Shown: positions 20,087 to 23,804 of the stretch, piece after piece | Layout: each line of letters begins with the position of its first letter | Position numbering within the stretch: the stretch's first letter is position 1 | IMG/VR virus record: IMGVR_UViG_3300042291_000613 | Location: 1-23,804 of that record | DNA length: 23,804 nucleotides | Strand: one strand, 5' to 3' | From: a virus | The notes under the pieces: generated by a model | Seen by the model: only the letters and a program-made list of their open reading frames with translations | Databases searched by the model: none | What the model was told of the DNA's origin: nothing | Program-made: the position numbers and the translations under genes

Positions 20087-21988
20087 CTATCCTAATTCAG
20101 GATTGTTTTTAGCAAAATTTGCAGCACTAAAACGCATGCGATCCACAAACTTCATGCCATTGCCCACATAGCCTTCGTGTCCAGGTTCGTTGTTGATACT
20201 GGCTTTGACATCGTGTGCTTGTGCATCCAGCTGACGAACCACTTGATTCTTAAGGTTGGATATTTCCAAGAACGCTTGAAATAGTGCTGCCACTGCTTGC
20301 TTGTTTTCTGTGGCCCATTCAAATATGCGTGGTGCCTTGGCAGGTGCTTTTTGTTTGACCCATTCACCAAACCCGCCGATCAAGTTGTCGTAACTGCCCG
20401 ATCGAACACGGCTGTTGATGTAGGTTTTAATTAAGGCAGGAAAGTCGCTGATTTTACGTGCTCGCAGTTCGGCAGGATTAAACAGGCGATCCATTGCAGA
20501 ACCATACTTTGTGAGCAAACTGTTGGCGTCCTTGACTGATTTATCATTTAATTGTATTTTGCGAGGCTCTTTTAAACTGGGATCCAAGATCAAAAGCCCA
20601 GGGCTATCAGTTAGAGCAGCAGCACGAATAGGAGTGGGTGCAGCACCCGGAGCAGCGAGTGCAGTATGTATGGCCACTGCTGCTTGGCTTTGTGCAATTT
20701 TCTTGCCTAATTCTGTATCAGCCGGTACAGTGTATTTTACTGTGTTGGGTGTAAACACATAGTCGTTGCCCACTAGCTCAGGTGTTTCGCTGTACAACAA
20801 GTCGCCTTGAATGTAGCCACGAAAGTCCTGTGGCACAGCACGGCGTAACAAGGGAAATAAACGTTGATACAGTGCAACAAGTTCACCACGTTCTCCGCCA
20901 CGCATGTTCATGATTTGTGCAATCTGTTCTGGACTTGTGGCCAGACCATCATAGCCCTTGGCTCCAAATCCTGACTTGTCTGTGAGCACAAACTCTCCGT
21001 TTGGTTTGCGACCAAATATGATGGCAGGCTTGCCATCCCACTTGACAGTGGTTTCGCTGGGATTTTGAGCAGCGGCCACAATACCATCTAAGGCCTGTTT
21101 AAGACCAGCACTGGGACGCTGATCAAAAATCATGTCCTCTGGATGTTCAATGCGCACACCTTCTACAATAACCTGCATGCCTTGATTTACAATACGATCA
21201 CGTAAACGGGCCATGATACTGACTTCGTTATATTCTGTATACAAGTCTGTGTTTTCGTAAATGCCTTCGTCAAACTGTATGCCTTCACGTTCCATGTGTG
21301 CTTTAAAGTCAGCAATTTTTGCAGCACGTTTAGGATCTGCTTCTAGGGCCTTGAGAATAGATTCTACGCTGTACAAGTCAGAAGGTGTGGCATTTGGGCT
21401 CAACAACATCTGCGCCACCATGGCAGGATCATCAGTGATCATTTCGTCGGTGGCACGATTCATGATGCCGTCATTTTGATTCAGTTTGTAACCCAAGGCT
21501 TTGGCCATTGAATTCATCATGATGTTGCGTAGCGCACCCTTGTATTTGCTCTTAGGATCACTGCTTAATACAAACTGTGTCCAGCGCGGCTTGTTACTAA
21601 ACATAAAGTCTGTTTGTACAAAGCCGTTTTTAGGATCACCCCCAATGGCAGTAAAGAAGTGTACAGCTGATCCCGACTTCTTGATGTATTTGGCAGGATC
21701 CACACCTTTGCTTTTGGCCCACTGCGACAATACCGCAACCAACTGATCTTTGCTCATTTCTCCAGCATCCACACTCATGTCTAGGTCGCCCGAATCAGCT
21801 TTACGACCAGTTGAGCCTAACCACTTGACGGGTTTGCCATCGCGCGGGTCTCGATCTGTTGTGAGATCAAGGCCAGTGATCTGTTCCAGCCATTTGGCTG
21901 TGGGCATCACGTCAGCTTGAGCAATACGCTGTGTAAGCGGATTACCTGCTGTATCTTTGAATACGTTGCCGCCTTCGTTTAAATTCAT
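20087..21988 (-). CDS. Fusion of polymerase-beta-like nucleotidyltransferase and KxDG ligase-like domains
   Basis: The 633-residue protein has two recognisable parts. The N-terminal part shows the NTase fold: WLGSTGRKADSGDLDMSVD (G58-S59 loop, D68 and D70 metal ligands) and FVQTDFMF (D127, third carboxylate). From about residue 280 a second part has TTVKWDGKPAIIFG (K316, D318, G319), the KxDG nucleotidyl-lysine motif of DNA/RNA ligases and capping enzymes, then FVLTDKSGFG, YIQGDLLYS (G395-D396) and NTVKYTVP (K418) as candidate further motifs. I recall the second part as a conserved domain of unknown function in T4-like phages (possibly DUF6267). A nucleic-acid end-healing or sealing role is inferred. 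Its ATG overlaps the upstream stop (ATGA). Confidence 0.75.
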   Translation of the reverse strand: MNLNEGGNVFKDTAGNPLTQRIAQADVMPTAKWLEQITGLDLTTDRDPRDGKPVKWLGSTGRKADSGDLDMSVDAGEMSKDQLVAVLSQWAKSKGVDPAKYIKKSGSAVHFFTAIGGDPKNGFVQTDFMFSNKPRWTQFVLSSDPKSKYKGALRNIMMNSMAKALGYKLNQNDGIMNRATDEMITDDPAMVAQMLLSPNATPSDLYSVESILKALEADPKRAAKIADFKAHMEREGIQFDEGIYENTDLYTEYNEVSIMARLRDRIVNQGMQVIVEGVRIEHPEDMIFDQRPSAGLKQALDGIVAAAQNPSETTVKWDGKPAIIFGRKPNGEFVLTDKSGFGAKGYDGLATSPEQIAQIMNMRGGERGELVALYQRLFPLLRRAVPQDFRGYIQGDLLYSETPELVGNDYVFTPNTVKYTVPADTELGKKIAQSQAAVAIHTALAAPGAAPTPIRAAALTDSPGLLILDPSLKEPRKIQLNDKSVKDANSLLTKYGSAMDRLFNPAELRARKISDFPALIKTYINSRVRSGSYDNLIGGFGEWVKQKAPAKAPRIFEWATENKQAVAALFQAFLEISNLKNQVVRQLDAQAHDVKASINNEPGHEGYVGNGMKFVDRMRFSAANFAKNNPELG

Positions 21989-23670
21989 ATTCTTCTTTGT
22001 CTCTTGTGGCTTTCATTTGTGCCGGTGGCCAGTCTGTCACGATCGTCAATTATTTCTAAATCCTTGATCAATTGTTTTCTTTGTTCTGGGGTCATCATTT
22101 CATATGATTTAAGAATTTGATCAGTGTCCATTGCCGGAGCAGCGGTGGCTGATTTACCTGCAGCAGGTTGAGTAGCAGTGGCAGCAGCAGGTTGAGTAGC
22201 AGTGGCAGCAGTAGTAGCAGCAGGTTCGACAGCAGGTTGTGCTGCTGCGGGGGTTCTAACCCACGACGGTACTGGTGCTTCTACTGCATTGAATGCAGAT
22301 GCAACAACATCATCTTTAACTCCAGCTTGTCTTAATATCGCAGCTATTTTCTCGCTGTCCATGGGTTTACCGTCTTTTGTCCACATGGATTTTAACTTGT
22401 CAGCTGTGACTTTGGTAGTGAGATTTTTACCTTTGGTTTTCAACCAATCCATCGGTCCTTCGTTTAACAAGCTACCAGCAACAGCAAATATTTCGTGTAC
22501 TTCTTTATTGGTTAATCTAATGTGATGTTCGCGAACCTGATTTGTTGCAGTGCCGGCAGTAGGAGTTTTAGCTGCCGGCGCAGGTGCTGCAGATGCTCCT
22601 GCTAATCCACCTTGTACCGCCGCACGAAGCGTTGAAGAAATTTTAGCGGCTACTTCCTTAAAATTAGCAGCATTAGCTACTGCTTGATCATATAATGTTT
22701 GATTATTACCAGCTATCTCTTTTACATACTGCCGTACCTCTGGATTATCAACTATGGCTGTAACTTCATTCCAAAATTTACCTGCACTTGCCCAATCGTT
22801 ACGATCGATATAGTTTGAAACCTGATCTAAAAGTAATTTTAATTTAGGAGCTAATTGACTAGGAATCTCTATTCCACGAAGATCACCAAAAAAGTATCCA
22901 GGATTGTTACCACCAACCTGGACGTCTTGCCGAATAAAGTCGAGTTTAGCAAGCTGTGTATATCCTGGTATCTGACTGGCAACAACCTTGATGTTTCCAA
23001 AATAATCACCTAGTGCGGTTATGCCGGCGCCCAAAGCTCCACCAATGGCTGCAGACTTTGCACCTCGTCCCACAGCAGTTGATAACTTCTCACCTTTGAG
23101 TAATTCTACTGCTCCACGTAACACTTGACCAGCAACAGCACCACCTGCAGGACCGCCAGCAAAGGATGCCACTGCTGTGAGTGCACCTATCACAAAGGCT
23201 GTCTTGCCAGGGTTGGCTTTAGCGTATTGACCCAGTTGATCAACTATAGCCATTGTTTTGCTGTCGGCACCCAACTTGGCAGTGATTTTGCGCTTTAGCT
23301 CATCAAACTGATCATCAAAATACTTCACAGGTGCAGTGGTCTGTAGGTAACCGCCTAACTTGTTGATAGCATCGTTGACAGCACCAGCAGTGCTGCCAAC
23401 TGCACTGCCTACTTTACTGCCCACTGCTTTGGTTACATCTACTGCCTGACCAACACCTGAGCGATTAACGCCAGCACTGGTGAGATTTTGTTCTGCTTGA
23501 GAAAATATTTGATCAATTTTTGTTTGGGTCAAAGGTGCTTCAAACAAGGGACGCAGTTGATTGACAATACCTTCTACAACACGACGTTGATCTCGAGTGA
23601 GATCACGACACACACTTTCCAACAAGGTAGCGTGAGGTGTTGCGGGCAAGGTTATTTCAAATATGTTCAT
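21985..23670 (-). CDS. Large Ala/Gly-rich probable virion protein (561 aa)
   Basis: The protein begins MNIFEITLPATPHATLLESV. Residues about 60-100 and 160-240 are rich in Gly/Ala with hydrophobic stretches (TAFVIGALTAVASFAGGPAG, then SAAIGGALGAGITALGDYFG) that resemble glycine-zipper membrane-active segments. A helical middle follows, then a C-terminal segment LTNKEVHEIFAVAGSLLNEG and SMWTKDGKPMDSEKIAAILR with QAGVKD, a motif I recall in several T4-like marine phage proteins. An Ala/Thr/Pro linker encodes repeated ATATQPAA, and the end is basic (SHKRQRRI). It may be an internal head or injected protein that meets the membrane, but this is inference. It overlaps both neighbours by ATGA, so three genes form one coupled string. 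Confidence 0.68.
   Translation of the reverse strand: MNIFEITLPATPHATLLESVCRDLTRDQRRVVEGIVNQLRPLFEAPLTQTKIDQIFSQAEQNLTSAGVNRSGVGQAVDVTKAVGSKVGSAVGSTAGAVNDAINKLGGYLQTTAPVKYFDDQFDELKRKITAKLGADSKTMAIVDQLGQYAKANPGKTAFVIGALTAVASFAGGPAGGAVAGQVLRGAVELLKGEKLSTAVGRGAKSAAIGGALGAGITALGDYFGNIKVVASQIPGYTQLAKLDFIRQDVQVGGNNPGYFFGDLRGIEIPSQLAPKLKLLLDQVSNYIDRNDWASAGKFWNEVTAIVDNPEVRQYVKEIAGNNQTLYDQAVANAANFKEVAAKISSTLRAAVQGGLAGASAAPAPAAKTPTAGTATNQVREHHIRLTNKEVHEIFAVAGSLLNEGPMDWLKTKGKNLTTKVTADKLKSMWTKDGKPMDSEKIAAILRQAGVKDDVVASAFNAVEAPVPSWVRTPAAAQPAVEPAATTAATATQPAAATATQPAAGKSATAAPAMDTDQILKSYEMMTPEQRKQLIKDLEIIDDRDRLATGTNESHKRQRRI
22161..22208. repeat. 24-bp tandem repeat in the Ala/Gly-rich gene
   Basis: Two consecutive copies of CAGCAGGTTGAGTAGCAGTG plus GCAG occupy 22161-22184 and 22185-22208, with a degenerate third copy after them. 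The period is 24 bases, so reading frame is kept and each unit encodes ATATQPAA in the Ala/Pro linker. It probably arose by slippage or unequal recombination and may vary between related phages. Confidence 0.85.
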
Positions 23671-23804
23671 CGTGGGTCATATCCAAATCTTGTCAACAAT
23701 GCATCAGCTCTAGGATCTCCTGTTGCTCTAATATGAGGCACGGACAAGGCTGATTTCAAGGTATTGATTGGAGGAAGTTTAACTCCTTGAGCAGCAAGTT
23801 CAGC
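23667..23804 (-). CDS. C-terminal fragment of an upstream gene
   Basis: The frame entering at the window edge encodes AELAAQGVKLPPINTLKSAL followed by SVPHIRATGDPRADALLTRF and GYDPR, ending at TGA 23669-23667. The stop overlaps the ATG of the next gene (ATGA), continuing the coupled arrangement. Only 45 residues are visible: soluble, no motif recognised. The sense reading is supported by lack of stops and by the overlap. Confidence 0.7.
   Translation of the reverse strand, partial: AELAAQGVKLPPINTLKSALSVPHIRATGDPRADALLTRFGYDPR

Noticed and set aside
1-23804. Prophage integration signals (integrase, att sites, tRNA genes)
   Set aside because: No integrase motif, tRNA cloverleaf or long flanking repeat was found. 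The gene content fits a lytic T4-like phage.

Overview
The window looks like a piece of a large T4-like myovirus genome (tailed phage, probably aquatic and uncultured). Reasons: almost gapless minus-strand gene packing with ATGA/TAATG overlaps; T4-type late promoter elements (NATAAATA); a PAAR spike-tip protein; a beta-helix tailspike; class Ia ribonucleotide reductase (nrdA/nrdB) with glutaredoxin; small 2OG-Fe(II) oxygenases; and many small virion-like proteins. The host was probably a Gram-negative proteobacterium, because the phage carries a periplasmic solute-binding protein with its membrane permease and proteobacterial-type IscU/IscA. These assignments are made from remembered motifs, not from database searches. 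Genes run on the minus strand except one methyltransferase at 6429-7163.

Layout, in the direction of minus-strand transcription. 23804-20087: an unidentified C-terminal fragment, a large Ala/Gly-rich probable virion protein, and a 633-residue protein joining a polymerase-beta-like nucleotidyltransferase motif set to a KxDG (ligase-like) motif set. 20061-19498: a compact late unit (late promoter, leader hairpin, small probable structural protein, intrinsic terminator). 19477-16194: an oxygenase, several hypothetical or assembly-like proteins, a coiled-coil plus membrane-anchor protein and a 38-residue membrane protein. 16197-13745: an alpha/beta hydrolase, a secreted Gly/Tyr/Pro-rich protein, iscU (broken into two ORFs), iscA and a PD-(D/E)XK nuclease. 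13749-11716: the tailspike and a companion protein. 11708-7160: nrdA, a small membrane protein, nrdB, a hypothetical, grx with its own consensus sigma70 promoter, and an Sm-like small protein that converges with the methyltransferase.

6313-2546 is a four-gene translationally coupled cassette: TctA-type permease, TctC-type binding protein, sulfotransferase-like protein and Fe(II)/2OG oxygenase. 2538-314 holds the PAAR protein, whose start lies behind a hairpin carrying a late promoter, and a large probable virion protein. A weak terminator and a strong sigma70 promoter then lead into a zinc-ribbon gene that leaves the window.

The most notable items are: (1) iscU split by an apparent 7-nt insertion that creates a stop and a new Shine-Dalgarno in front of an internal ATG; (2) a perfect 12-bp hairpin that hides the PAAR Shine-Dalgarno and has a late promoter in its loop, with a smaller version at the tailspike; (3) a phage-borne TTT transporter without TctB, coupled to a sulfotransferase and an oxygenase; (4) the nucleotidyltransferase/ligase-like fusion; (5) an NrdB with one extra residue between two metal ligands. 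Everything is dense coding; no gene-free stretch exceeds 300 bases.
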